A DNA stretch of 6,668 bases from DATLWR01 sp035576205 (GTDB lineage: Bacteria; Pseudomonadota; Zetaproteobacteria; Mariprofundales; Mariprofundaceae). Shown here in pieces: positions 1 through 6,323 of the stretch; within the stretch, counting starts at the first letter, position 1, and every line of letters begins with the position of its first letter. The DNA is taken from contig DATLWR010000072.1 of assembly GCA_035576205.1 (NCBI GenBank), positions 1 to 6,668 of the forward strand, given 5' to 3'. The notes beneath the pieces are model-generated. The model was not told where the DNA came from. It saw nothing but the letters and a program-made list of their open reading frames with translations, and searched no databases. A program made the translations under genes and the position numbers.

Positions 1-1125
1 GACCTGAAGCGGCTGCTGGCCTACTCGTCGGTGGAGAATGTCGGCATCATCCTGATCGGCTTCGGCCTGTCGCTGCTGCTGGCCTATTTCGGCCATCCGC
101 AGCTGGCCGCGCTCGGCCTGATCGCCGCCCTTTACCACGCCATCAACCACTCCCTGTTCAAGGGGCTGCTGTTCATGGGGGCAGGGGCGGTGCTGCACGC
201 CACCGGCAGCCGCAACCTCGAGGCGATGGGCGGCCTGATCCGCCGCCTGCCGGTCACCGCCGTGCTGGTGCTGGCCGGCTGCATCGCCATTTCGGCGCTG
301 CCGCCGTTCAACGGCTTCGTTTCCGAGTGGCTGACCTTCCAGACGGCGTTGCTGACGCCGAAACTCGGCGGCAGCCTGCTCACCGCCATCGTGCCGTTCT
401 CGGCCGCCATGCTGGCGCTGGCCGCCGCCCTGGCCGCCGCCGCCTTCGTCAAGGTGTTCGGTATCGCCTTCCTCGGCACGCCGCGCAGCGAGGCGGCCGC
501 CAACGCCCACGAGGTGGACCGCTGGATGCAGGCCGGCATGGCGATCCCGGCCGTGCTCTGCCTTTTGCTCGGCCTGTTGCCGGTGCTGGTGGTGCCGCTC
601 ATCGACCATGTGCCGCAGCTGCTGCTCAACGTCTCGATCGCCGCCTCCGTCGATGCCGGCGGCTGGCTGTGGTTGACGCCGGTCGATGCGACGCGCGCCT
701 CCTATTCGGCACCGATCGTGCTGTTCGGCATGTTGCTGCTGGGCGGCATCGCCTACTGGCTGCTGCATCCAAGGGGCGGAGCGGTGCGCCGTTCACCCTT
801 GTGGAGCTGCGGCCATCCGACGCTGGCGCCGACCATGCAGTACACGGCGACCGGCTTCGCACAGCCGATCCGGCGCATCTTCGCCGGCCTCTACCGGCCG
901 GTGGAGCACCTGCACGCCGAAGGCCGCAGGCACAAGCTCGTCGCCGGCCATATACGCTATGCGCTGCATGTCGCCGATCTGGCCGCCGAAAAGCTCTACA
1001 AGCCTCTGGGTGACGGGGCGCTGGAGCTGGCGCGGCTGGTGAACAAGCAGCATAAATACGGCCTGCACGCTTATCTCGCCTACATCTTCGTCACCGTGCT
1101 GGTGCTGCTGGCGGTGGTCATATGA
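1..1125 (+). CDS. hyfB: HyfB-like antiporter-type membrane subunit, C-terminal part (5' end outside window)
   Basis: Open reading frame 1 runs from the first base to a TGA at 1123-1125 and gives 374 residues. It belongs to the NuoL/MrpD antiporter-like family and is closest in style to HyfB/HycC, the ion-translocating membrane subunit of group 4 hydrogenase complexes. The start is missing; against a usual length near 670 residues about 300 are probably outside. Visible landmarks, numbered from base 1, are DLKRLLAYSSVENVG at 1-15, the polar membrane motif YHAINHSLFK at 45-54 with His46, His50 and Lys54, and PPFNGFVSEW at 101-110. A WSCG-QYTATGF-QPIRR region lies at 268-292; it is typical of HyfB/HycC and separates them from plain NuoL. 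Long hydrophobic segments lie between these, and the protein ends in a hydrophobic helix. The stop overlaps the hyfC start (ATGA at 1122-1125). The family assignment is firm; the symbol is by homology only. Confidence 0.93.
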   Translation, partial: DLKRLLAYSSVENVGIILIGFGLSLLLAYFGHPQLAALGLIAALYHAINHSLFKGLLFMGAGAVLHATGSRNLEAMGGLIRRLPVTAVLVLAGCIAISALPPFNGFVSEWLTFQTALLTPKLGGSLLTAIVPFSAAMLALAAALAAAAFVKVFGIAFLGTPRSEAAANAHEVDRWMQAGMAIPAVLCLLLGLLPVLVVPLIDHVPQLLLNVSIAASVDAGGWLWLTPVDATRASYSAPIVLFGMLLLGGIAYWLLHPRGGAVRRSPLWSCGHPTLAPTMQYTATGFAQPIRRIFAGLYRPVEHLHAEGRRHKLVAGHIRYALHVADLAAEKLYKPLGDGALELARLVNKQHKYGLHAYLAYIFVTVLVLLAVVI

Positions 1126-2081
1126 TGCCAGCACTCGGCCATCTCGCCCTGCAACTGCTGCAGGCGGTGCTGCTGGTGATGATTGCGCCGGTTGCCGCCG
1201 GTTTCGTGCGCAAACTCAAAGCGCGGCTGCAGAACCGGCAGGGTGCGCCCGTGCTGCAGCCGTGGCGCGATCTCTTGAAGCTGTTCGGCAAGGAGGTGGT
1301 GCTGGCCGAGCACGCCTCGTGGCTGTTCCGCACTGCCCCCTACGTGGTGTTTACCGCCACGGTGATGGCGGCGACGGTGGTGCCCGCGCTGTGGCTGGCC
1401 ACACCCCTGTCACTGACCGCCGATGTCATCGCGCTGGTGGCGCTCTTGGCGCTGGCGCGCTTCTTCATGGCGCTGGCCGGCATGGACATCGGCACTGCCT
1501 TCGGCGGCATGGGTGCCAGCCGCGAGATGACCTTCTCGGCACTGGCGGAGCCGGCGATGCTGGTCAGCGTGCTGGTGCTGTCGCTGCATGCCCACAGCAC
1601 CAACCTGACCGCGATGATCGACTATACGCTGCACGTGCAGCTGGCGCTGCATCCGTCGCTCGCCTTCGCGCTGGCCGCCATGCTGATGATCGCACTGGCC
1701 GAGAATGGCCGCATCCCGATCGACAACCCGGCCACGCACCTCGAACTGACCATGCTGCACGAGGCGATGATCCTCGAATATTCCGGTCGCCACCTGGCGC
1801 TGATGGAGTGGGCGGCGCAGATCAAGCTGGTGCTGTTTGCCACGCTGATTGTCGACCTGTTCCTGCCGTGGGGCATCGCCACCGCCTTCGATGCAACGAG
1901 CCTCGCCGTCGCCTTCGGCGTCTGGCTCGCCAAGCTCGCCGTGCTGTTCGTGCTGCTGTCGCTGGTCGAGACGGGCATGGCGAAGATGCGCATCTTCGAG
2001 GTGCCGGAATACCTCAACGCCGCTTTTATGCTCGCCTTCCTCGGACTGATGACCTACTACATGCTGGAGGTGGGCGTATGA
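1122..2081 (+). CDS. hyfC: HyfC/HycD-like membrane subunit (NuoH homologue)
   Basis: This 319-residue protein is the membrane anchor that joins the peripheral redox subunits to the ion-pumping arm, homologous to NuoH of complex I and HycD/HyfC (about 307-320 residues). An N-terminal hydrophobic helix is followed by the family loop KARLQNRQGAPVLQPWRDLLK (33-53). GASREMTFSALAEPAM (131-146) carries Glu135 and Glu143. The signature AENGRIPIDNPATHLELTM (193-211) continues into HEAMILEYSGRH (213-224), rich in the acidic residues implicated in proton or quinone handling in this family. The C-terminal MAKMRIFEVPEYLN (286-299) is also typical. The ATG at 1122 overlaps the hyfB stop as ATGA. A second ATG at 1125 is equally possible and lies 6 bases after a weak GGTGGT at 1113-1118, so the exact start is uncertain by one residue. 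The next gene overlaps by 4 bases. No HyfD gene follows, unlike the E. coli hyf order. Confidence 0.95.
   Translation: MMPALGHLALQLLQAVLLVMIAPVAAGFVRKLKARLQNRQGAPVLQPWRDLLKLFGKEVVLAEHASWLFRTAPYVVFTATVMAATVVPALWLATPLSLTADVIALVALLALARFFMALAGMDIGTAFGGMGASREMTFSALAEPAMLVSVLVLSLHAHSTNLTAMIDYTLHVQLALHPSLAFALAAMLMIALAENGRIPIDNPATHLELTMLHEAMILEYSGRHLALMEWAAQIKLVLFATLIVDLFLPWGIATAFDATSLAVAFGVWLAKLAVLFVLLSLVETGMAKMRIFEVPEYLNAAFMLAFLGLMTYYMLEVGV
2066..2071 (+). promoter_or_regulatory. Ribosome binding site for hyfE-like gene
   Basis: GGAGGT lies 6 bases before the ATG at 2078, inside the last codons of the hyfC-like gene. It is the best Shine-Dalgarno match in the window and fixes the hyfE-like start, which is not the start of the longest open frame here. 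Confidence 0.75.
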
Positions 2082-2755
2082 GTGCGGCACTGCTGCATCA
2101 GCTGGTCAACGGCCTCGCCGCACTGATGCTGCTGGTCTCCTTCTCGCTGCTCGCCCAGCACCGCATGCTCGCCGTGCTGCAGTGGTTCGCGGCACAGGGT
2201 GTGCTGCTGGCCGCCACCGCCGCACTGGTCGCCTACGGCACCGGGGATTCCAACCTCTACATCTCGGCCGTGCTGGCGCTGGCGCTGAAGGGGCTTCTGC
2301 TGCCTTGGCTGTTGTGGCGCATCGTGCGCGAGCTGCACGTGCACCGCGAGGTGGAGCCATTGATGAACATGGCGCTCACCATGCTGATCGCCATCGGCCT
2401 GACGCTGTTCGCCTACTATGTCATCGAGCCGATCGAGCGTGCGGCGGAATTGCTGACGCGCGATTCGATGGCCATCGCGCTGGCCTGCGTGCTGCTCGGT
2501 ATGCTGATGATGATTACCCGCCGCAAGGCGGTCACGCAGGTGGTCGGCTTCCTGGCCATCGAGAATGCGCTGTTCTTCGCCGCTATCGGCGCCACCAACG
2601 GCATGCCGATGGTGGTCGAGCTCGGCATCGCCTTCGACGTGCTGGTGGCCGCGCTGATCTTCGGCCTGTTCTTCTTCCAGATCCGCTCCACCTTCGACAC
2701 GCTGGAGGTCGAGGCGCTGCACAAGCCGCTGGTCGAAGAGGAGGAGGAGCGGTGA
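2078..2755 (+). CDS. hyfE: HyfE-like membrane subunit (NuoK-related)
   Basis: This 225-residue protein is a hydrogenase-4 component E type subunit; E. coli HyfE is about 216. The C-terminal half resembles NuoK: VVGFLAIENALFFAAIGATNG (155-175) with Glu162, then PMVVELGIAFDVLVAALIFG (177-196) with Glu181 and Asp187. These are intramembrane acidic residues like those NuoK uses for proton transfer. The N-terminal half adds further hydrophobic helices (about 8-53 and 57-83), ending in a basic/His-rich loop VRELHVHRE (83-91). The frame stays open far upstream (to 1262), but that part is an Arg/Ala/Gly-rich shadow of hyfC. The ATG at 2078 is chosen because it has a strong GGAGGT site, begins MSAALLHQLVNG as expected, and overlaps the hyfC stop as ATGA. 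The tail VEEEEER (219-225) is unusually acidic; its codons also form the next gene's ribosome site. The stop shares one base with the hyfF start. Confidence 0.94.
   Translation: MSAALLHQLVNGLAALMLLVSFSLLAQHRMLAVLQWFAAQGVLLAATAALVAYGTGDSNLYISAVLALALKGLLLPWLLWRIVRELHVHREVEPLMNMALTMLIAIGLTLFAYYVIEPIERAAELLTRDSMAIALACVLLGMLMMITRRKAVTQVVGFLAIENALFFAAIGATNGMPMVVELGIAFDVLVAALIFGLFFFQIRSTFDTLEVEALHKPLVEEEEER
2741..2749 (+). promoter_or_regulatory. Purine-rich ribosome binding site for hyfF-like gene
   Basis: GAGGAGGAG ends 5 bases before the ATG at 2755. It is made from the run of Glu codons at the end of the hyfE-like gene, so one stretch serves as both coding sequence and translation signal. It supports 2755 as the start of the hyfF-like gene. 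Confidence 0.7.
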
Positions 2756-4218
2756 TGCAGTTCGCGTTCCTGCTGCTGTCGCCGCTCATGGGTGCGTTGC
2801 TGCTCGGGTTCCTCGCCGCACCGCGTCCGGCGGCCCGGCTCAATGTCGCGGTCGCTGCCGTCACCCTGGCGGCGAGCCTGTGGCTGGCCGTCGACGTGCT
2901 GGCCGAGGGGCCGCACACGGCGATGGGCGATCTCTTCTTCCTCGACAGCTTCAACGTCTTCCTGGTGGTGCTGACCGCCTTCGTGGGGCTCACCACCGCC
3001 ATATTCTCCGGCCCCTACATGCACAACGAGCTCACGCACGGCCGCATCGACAGCCAAAGGCTCAGGCTCTACCACGCCATGTACCAGCTCTTCTGCTTCG
3101 GCATGCTGCTTGGCTTCACCACCAACAACATCGGCATCCTGTGGGTGTCGCTGGAGCTTTCGACGATGGCCACCGTGATGCTGGTGTCGCTCTACCGCAC
3201 CACCGCCTCGATCGCCGCCGCCTGGAAATATTTCATCCTCTGCGGCATGGGCATCGCGCTGGCGTTGTTCGGCACGGTGCTGATCTTCTACGCCTCGCTG
3301 CACGTGCTCGGTCACGGCAACGAGGCGCTGACCTGGACACTCTTGAAACAGCACGCCGACAAGCTCGACCCGGCGGTACTCTCCATCGCCTTCTGTTTCC
3401 TGATGGTCGGCTACGGCACCAAGGTGGGGCTGGCGCCGATGCACACCTGGCTGCCCGACGCGCACGGCGAGGGCCCGACCCCCGTTTCCGCCGTACTCTC
3501 CGGCCTGCTGCTCAATCTCGCCCTGTATGCACTGGTGCGCTGCAAGCTCTTGGTCGACGCGGCCACCGGCACGCATCTGGCCGGCAACATCATGATCGGC
3601 TTCGGGCTGTTGTCGCTCGTCGTCGCTGCCTTCTCGCTGCACCGGCAGCGTGACGTCAAACGCATGTTCTCGTTCTCCTCGATCGAGCACATGGGGCTGA
3701 TGACCTTCGCCTTCGGCATCGGCACGCATTTGGCGAGCTTCGCCGCGCTCTTGCACATGACCGTCCATTCGCTGGTCAAGTCGGGCATCTTCTTTACCGT
3801 CGGCCATGCCGCGCAGGCGATGGGCACGCAGAAGATGGCCGAGATCCGCGGCCTGATCCGCCATCACCCGGCCATTGGCTGGGGACTGATCGTCGGCACG
3901 GCGGCGATCGCCGGTTTCCCTCCCTTTGGCGTCTTCGTCAGCGAGTTCCTGCTGTTCACCGCCGCCCTCGAATCGTATCCGTGGACGGTCGGCGTGCTGT
4001 TGCTGGGCCTTCTGATCGCCATGGCGGCGCTGTTCCGTTTCGTGCAGCAGATGGTCTTTGGCGAGGCGCCCGAGACGGCGCGGCCGGTCGCCGCCAACAT
4101 GCTGCCGGTCTACGTGCATCTGGCTCTGACACTGCTGCTGGGCCTGGCCATTCCGGCCTTCCTGGCCGACTGGTACGGCACGGCGGCCAGGCTGATCGCC
4201 GGCGGGGGCGGCGCATGA
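2755..4218 (+). CDS. hyfF: HyfF-like antiporter-type membrane subunit (NuoM/NuoN/MrpD family)
   Basis: This 487-residue multi-spanning protein is the second antiporter-like, ion-translocating subunit, close to HyfF (E. coli about 526). The key charged residues of the family are present: Glu134 in WVSLELSTMATVMLVSLYR (130-148), Lys158 in AAWKYF, and Lys223 in GYGTKVGLAPMHTWLPDAH (219-237), which runs into GEGPTPVSAVLSG (238-250). His334, His338 and Lys342 lie in LLHMTVHSLVKSGIFF (332-347). DVKRMFSFSSIEHMGL (300-315) and GFPPFGVFVSEF (387-398) are further family blocks. Together these indicate an intact proton channel and a membrane arm that is probably still coupled. The frame is open upstream to 2182, but that region is the shadow of hyfE. 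The start at 2755 follows GAGGAGGAG and shares one base with the hyfE stop. The C-terminus ends GGGGA, with the next ATG overlapping its stop by 4 bases. Confidence 0.95.
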   Translation: MQFAFLLLSPLMGALLLGFLAAPRPAARLNVAVAAVTLAASLWLAVDVLAEGPHTAMGDLFFLDSFNVFLVVLTAFVGLTTAIFSGPYMHNELTHGRIDSQRLRLYHAMYQLFCFGMLLGFTTNNIGILWVSLELSTMATVMLVSLYRTTASIAAAWKYFILCGMGIALALFGTVLIFYASLHVLGHGNEALTWTLLKQHADKLDPAVLSIAFCFLMVGYGTKVGLAPMHTWLPDAHGEGPTPVSAVLSGLLLNLALYALVRCKLLVDAATGTHLAGNIMIGFGLLSLVVAAFSLHRQRDVKRMFSFSSIEHMGLMTFAFGIGTHLASFAALLHMTVHSLVKSGIFFTVGHAAQAMGTQKMAEIRGLIRHHPAIGWGLIVGTAAIAGFPPFGVFVSEFLLFTAALESYPWTVGVLLLGLLIAMAALFRFVQQMVFGEAPETARPVAANMLPVYVHLALTLLLGLAIPAFLADWYGTAARLIAGGGGA

Positions 4219-5807
4219 GGTTCGTCGTCAACACCTGGTTCGCCGAGCGGCTCGGCGATCACGGCATCTACAGCCGCTTTCTGGAGGATCACCAGCCGGT
4301 GCACATGCCGTGTCTGGAGGTGCGGCGGCTCGATTGGGCGGAGGCGGCCGAGGAGGCGAAGCGGGTCGGCATGCGGCTGGTGGCGCTGTGGGCGGCCGAG
4401 GGAGGTGCCCACGAGGCAGGCGAGGGGCTCTATGCCTACATGGCCTTCGCGCATCCCGAGCATCGCCATGCACTGCTGCGCACGCAGCTCGACGACGAGG
4501 CGCCGGAGCTGCCGAGCGTTGCCGGCCAGTACATCGCAGCACTCCGCATGGAGCGGCAGACGGCCGACATGTTCGGCATCCGTTTCACCGACATCCCCGA
4601 TTCCAGGCCGTGGCTGAAGCACGAGCACTGGCCGGCCGATGTGCATCCGCTTCGCCGCAGATTCGCGCGCGATACCCGCATGCCGCGGGTCGACGGCCAT
4701 TACCCGTTCATCGACAGCGGCAGCGAGGGAGTGCACGAGATTCCTGTCGGTCCCGTGCATGCCGGCATCATCGAGCCGGGCCATTTCCGTTTCCTCGTCG
4801 TCGGCGAGCAGATCCTCAATCTCGAGGAACGGCTCGGCTACGTGCACAAGGGCATCGCCAAGGCGATGCTGGGGAGGACGGCACCCGAAGCGGCAAGACT
4901 CGCCGGCCGCGTCTCAGGCGATGCCACCGTGGCGCACGCCTGGGCCTTTTCGCAGGCCTGCGAGTATGCCGCACTAAAGCCACCGCCGGTGCGCGCCAGC
5001 TTCATCCGCGGCGTGCTGGTCGAGCGCGAGCGGCTGGCCAACCACATCGGCGATATCGGTGCTATCTGCAACGATGCCGCTTTCACCTTCATGCACATGC
5101 AGATGCAGCGGCTGCGCGAGCAGCTGGCGCGGCTGCATTTCGAGTTGTTCGGTCACCGGCTGCTGATGAATCTGGTGGTGCCGGGCGGTGTGGCCTGCGA
5201 CCTCGATGCCGCCGCCATCTACGCCCTGCAGAAACAGACCGGCGAGATCGCCGCCGAGGTGGAGGCACTGCGCGCCATCTACGCCGATCACTCGTCGATC
5301 CAGGAACGCGTCATCGGTTCCGGCATCGTGGCGGTAGAGGATGCCTGTGACATCGGCCTGCTGGGCTTCGCCGGCCGCGCCTCGGGTCACTATGCCGACG
5401 AGCGCATCGAGGAGGGCTATCCGCCCTACGACCAGGTGCAGGTGAAAACGCCGCACGGCCGGCACGGCGACGTCGCCACCCGCGTCTGGGTACGCTTCGA
5501 GGAGATCGCCGACTCGGCGCGCATCATCGCCGAGTTGCTGGAGAAGCTGCCGGATGGGCCGGCGCGCCACGACTGGCGGCCGCCCGAGGCGGGCGTCTCC
5601 GGTTTTTCAGCCGTCGAATCGTGGCGCGGCGAGATCGCCTGCTGGGTGCGTTTCGGTGAGCGTGGCTGCATCGACCGCTATGCGGTGCGCGATCCCTCGA
5701 TGATCAACTGGCTGGGGCTGGAGCTGGCGGTGCGCGACGTACCGGTGCCCGATTTCCCGCTCAACAACAAGTCCTTCAACTGCTCGTACTCGGGCAACGA
5801 CCTGTGA
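4215..5807 (+). CDS. hyfG: HyfG/HycE-like large subunit (NuoC-NuoD fusion) lacking the Ni-Fe cysteines; Ehr type
   Basis: This 530-residue cytoplasmic-side subunit has two joined domains. Residues 1 to about 150 are a NuoC-like (30 kDa) domain with the signature ERQTADMFGI (113-122) and HPLRR (144-148). Residues about 165-530 are a NuoD/hydrogenase large-subunit domain: IPVGPVHAG (176-184), EPGHFRFLVVGEQI (187-200), GYVHKGI (208-214), VLVERERLANHIGDI (267-281), HRLLMNLVVPGG (314-325) and TPHGRHGD (412-419). Real hydrogenases have RxCGxC here, but residues 232-241 read RVSGDATVAH, so Ser234 and Ala237 stand at the cysteine positions. At the C-terminus the DPCxxC motif is replaced by FNCSYSGNDL, with Ser524 and Gly527 at the ligand positions. 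The eight cysteines present (33, 249, 285, 328, 378, 476, 485, 523) form no CxxC. The protein should not hold Ni-Fe and fits Ehr, not a hydrogenase. The reaction is unknown. The ATG at 4215 overlaps the hyfF stop as ATGA; a G-rich run at 4204-4208 is the only ribosome-site candidate. Confidence 0.95.
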   Translation: MRFVVNTWFAERLGDHGIYSRFLEDHQPVHMPCLEVRRLDWAEAAEEAKRVGMRLVALWAAEGGAHEAGEGLYAYMAFAHPEHRHALLRTQLDDEAPELPSVAGQYIAALRMERQTADMFGIRFTDIPDSRPWLKHEHWPADVHPLRRRFARDTRMPRVDGHYPFIDSGSEGVHEIPVGPVHAGIIEPGHFRFLVVGEQILNLEERLGYVHKGIAKAMLGRTAPEAARLAGRVSGDATVAHAWAFSQACEYAALKPPPVRASFIRGVLVERERLANHIGDIGAICNDAAFTFMHMQMQRLREQLARLHFELFGHRLLMNLVVPGGVACDLDAAAIYALQKQTGEIAAEVEALRAIYADHSSIQERVIGSGIVAVEDACDIGLLGFAGRASGHYADERIEEGYPPYDQVQVKTPHGRHGDVATRVWVRFEEIADSARIIAELLEKLPDGPARHDWRPPEAGVSGFSAVESWRGEIACWVRFGERGCIDRYAVRDPSMINWLGLELAVRDVPVPDFPLNNKSFNCSYSGNDL

Positions 5808-5813
5808 GGCGGG
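5806..5813 (+). promoter_or_regulatory. Ribosome binding site for hyfI-like gene
   Basis: GAGGCGGG overlaps the hyfG stop codon. The GAGG core (5806-5809) is 5 bases from the ATG at 5815. This junction is the only one in the cluster with a true gap (7 bases, 5808-5814). Confidence 0.6.
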
Positions 5814-5814
5814 T

Positions 5815-6321
5815 ATGCTGACGATCCTGAAAACCATCTTCCGCATCGGCCGCCGCACCGAGCCGCTGCCGGCGAGCAATCAGGTCGATGCGCTGGGGCA
5901 AAAGCTGGAGAAAGCGGTACGCAAGCGTTTCAAGGGCTCGCTCGCCATCCGCCAGGTCGATGCCGGCTCCTGTAACGGCTGCGAACTGGAGATTCATGCC
6001 ACCAACAACTGCTATTACGATCTGGAGCGCTTCGGCTGCCATTTCGTGGCCAGCCCCCGGCATGCCGACATGCTGCTGGTGACAGGGCCGGTGACGCGCA
6101 ACATGGAGACGGCGCTGAGGATGACCTATGACGCGACGCCGGCGCCGAAGCTGGTGGTGGCGGTGGGCGACTGCGCAGCCAACTGCGGCATCTTCGGCCG
6201 CGACAACTATGCGATTGCCGGATCGGTGGACGATATCATCCCGGTGGACGTGGTGGTGCACGGCTGCCCGCCACAGCCCGCCGACATCATCAACGGCATC
6301 CTGAAAGCCATCGGGGAATGA
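5815..6321 (+). CDS. hyfI: HyfI/HycG-like iron-sulfur small subunit (NuoB homologue)
   Basis: This 168-residue protein is the small electron-transfer subunit that in complex I and group 4 hydrogenases carries the [4Fe-4S] cluster next to the large subunit. All four expected ligands are visible: Cys53 and Cys56 in GSCNGCELEI (51-60), Cys120 in GDCAANCGIFG (118-128), and Cys151 in HGCPPQPADIINGIL (149-163). The pair is spaced CxxC as in hydrogenases, not the adjacent CC of complex I NuoB. Other family marks are SPRHADMLLVTGPVTRNM (80-97) and IPVDVVVHGCPP (142-153). Extra cysteines are at 66, 75 and 124; Cys124 lies four residues after a ligand. The N-terminal 40 residues are basic and probably lie near the membrane. 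It follows the large-subunit gene directly, with no HyfH-type 2[4Fe-4S] ferredoxin gene between. It should still accept electrons although its partner lacks Ni-Fe. The start is supported by GAGG at 5806-5809. Confidence 0.95.
   Translation: MLTILKTIFRIGRRTEPLPASNQVDALGQKLEKAVRKRFKGSLAIRQVDAGSCNGCELEIHATNNCYYDLERFGCHFVASPRHADMLLVTGPVTRNMETALRMTYDATPAPKLVVAVGDCAANCGIFGRDNYAIAGSVDDIIPVDVVVHGCPPQPADIINGILKAIGE
6313..6317 (+). promoter_or_regulatory. Ribosome binding site choosing among three consecutive ATG codons
   Basis: GGGGA sits directly before ATGATGATG (6318-6326). Spacing is 0 bases to the first ATG, 3 to the second and 6 to the third, so the third (6324) is the best placed. The first would give the ATGA overlap seen elsewhere in the cluster. 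Confidence 0.45.
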
Positions 6322-6323
6322 TG

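Noticed and set aside
1262..2077. In-frame upstream extension of the hyfE-like gene
   Set aside because: It overlaps the hyfC-like gene almost completely and has shadow composition. The ATG at 2078 has a strong ribosome site and family-like N-terminus.
2416..4119. Long antisense open frame of 567 codons over the hyfE- and hyfF-like genes
   Set aside because: Its product is rich in His, Gln, Arg, Gly and Glu with no recognisable domain, as expected from the reverse strand of GC-rich membrane protein genes. The + strand genes are conserved and fill the region.
3981..4214. In-frame upstream extension of the hyfG-like gene
   Set aside because: The extension lies wholly inside the hyfF-like gene and reads as an Arg/Gly/Ala-rich shadow. 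The NuoC-like domain begins properly at the ATG at 4215.
4908..5807. Reading the large subunit as an active [NiFe] hydrogenase or formate hydrogenlyase component
   Set aside because: Overall similarity would suggest this label, but all four metal-binding cysteines and the cleavable tail are absent.
1..6321. Reading the cluster as ordinary respiratory complex I (nuo)
   Set aside because: The HyfE-type subunit, the WSCG region in the HyfB-like protein, the CxxC spacing in the small subunit and the gene order fit the hydrogenase-4/Ehr group. NADH-module genes and NuoA/NuoJ-like genes are not in the window.
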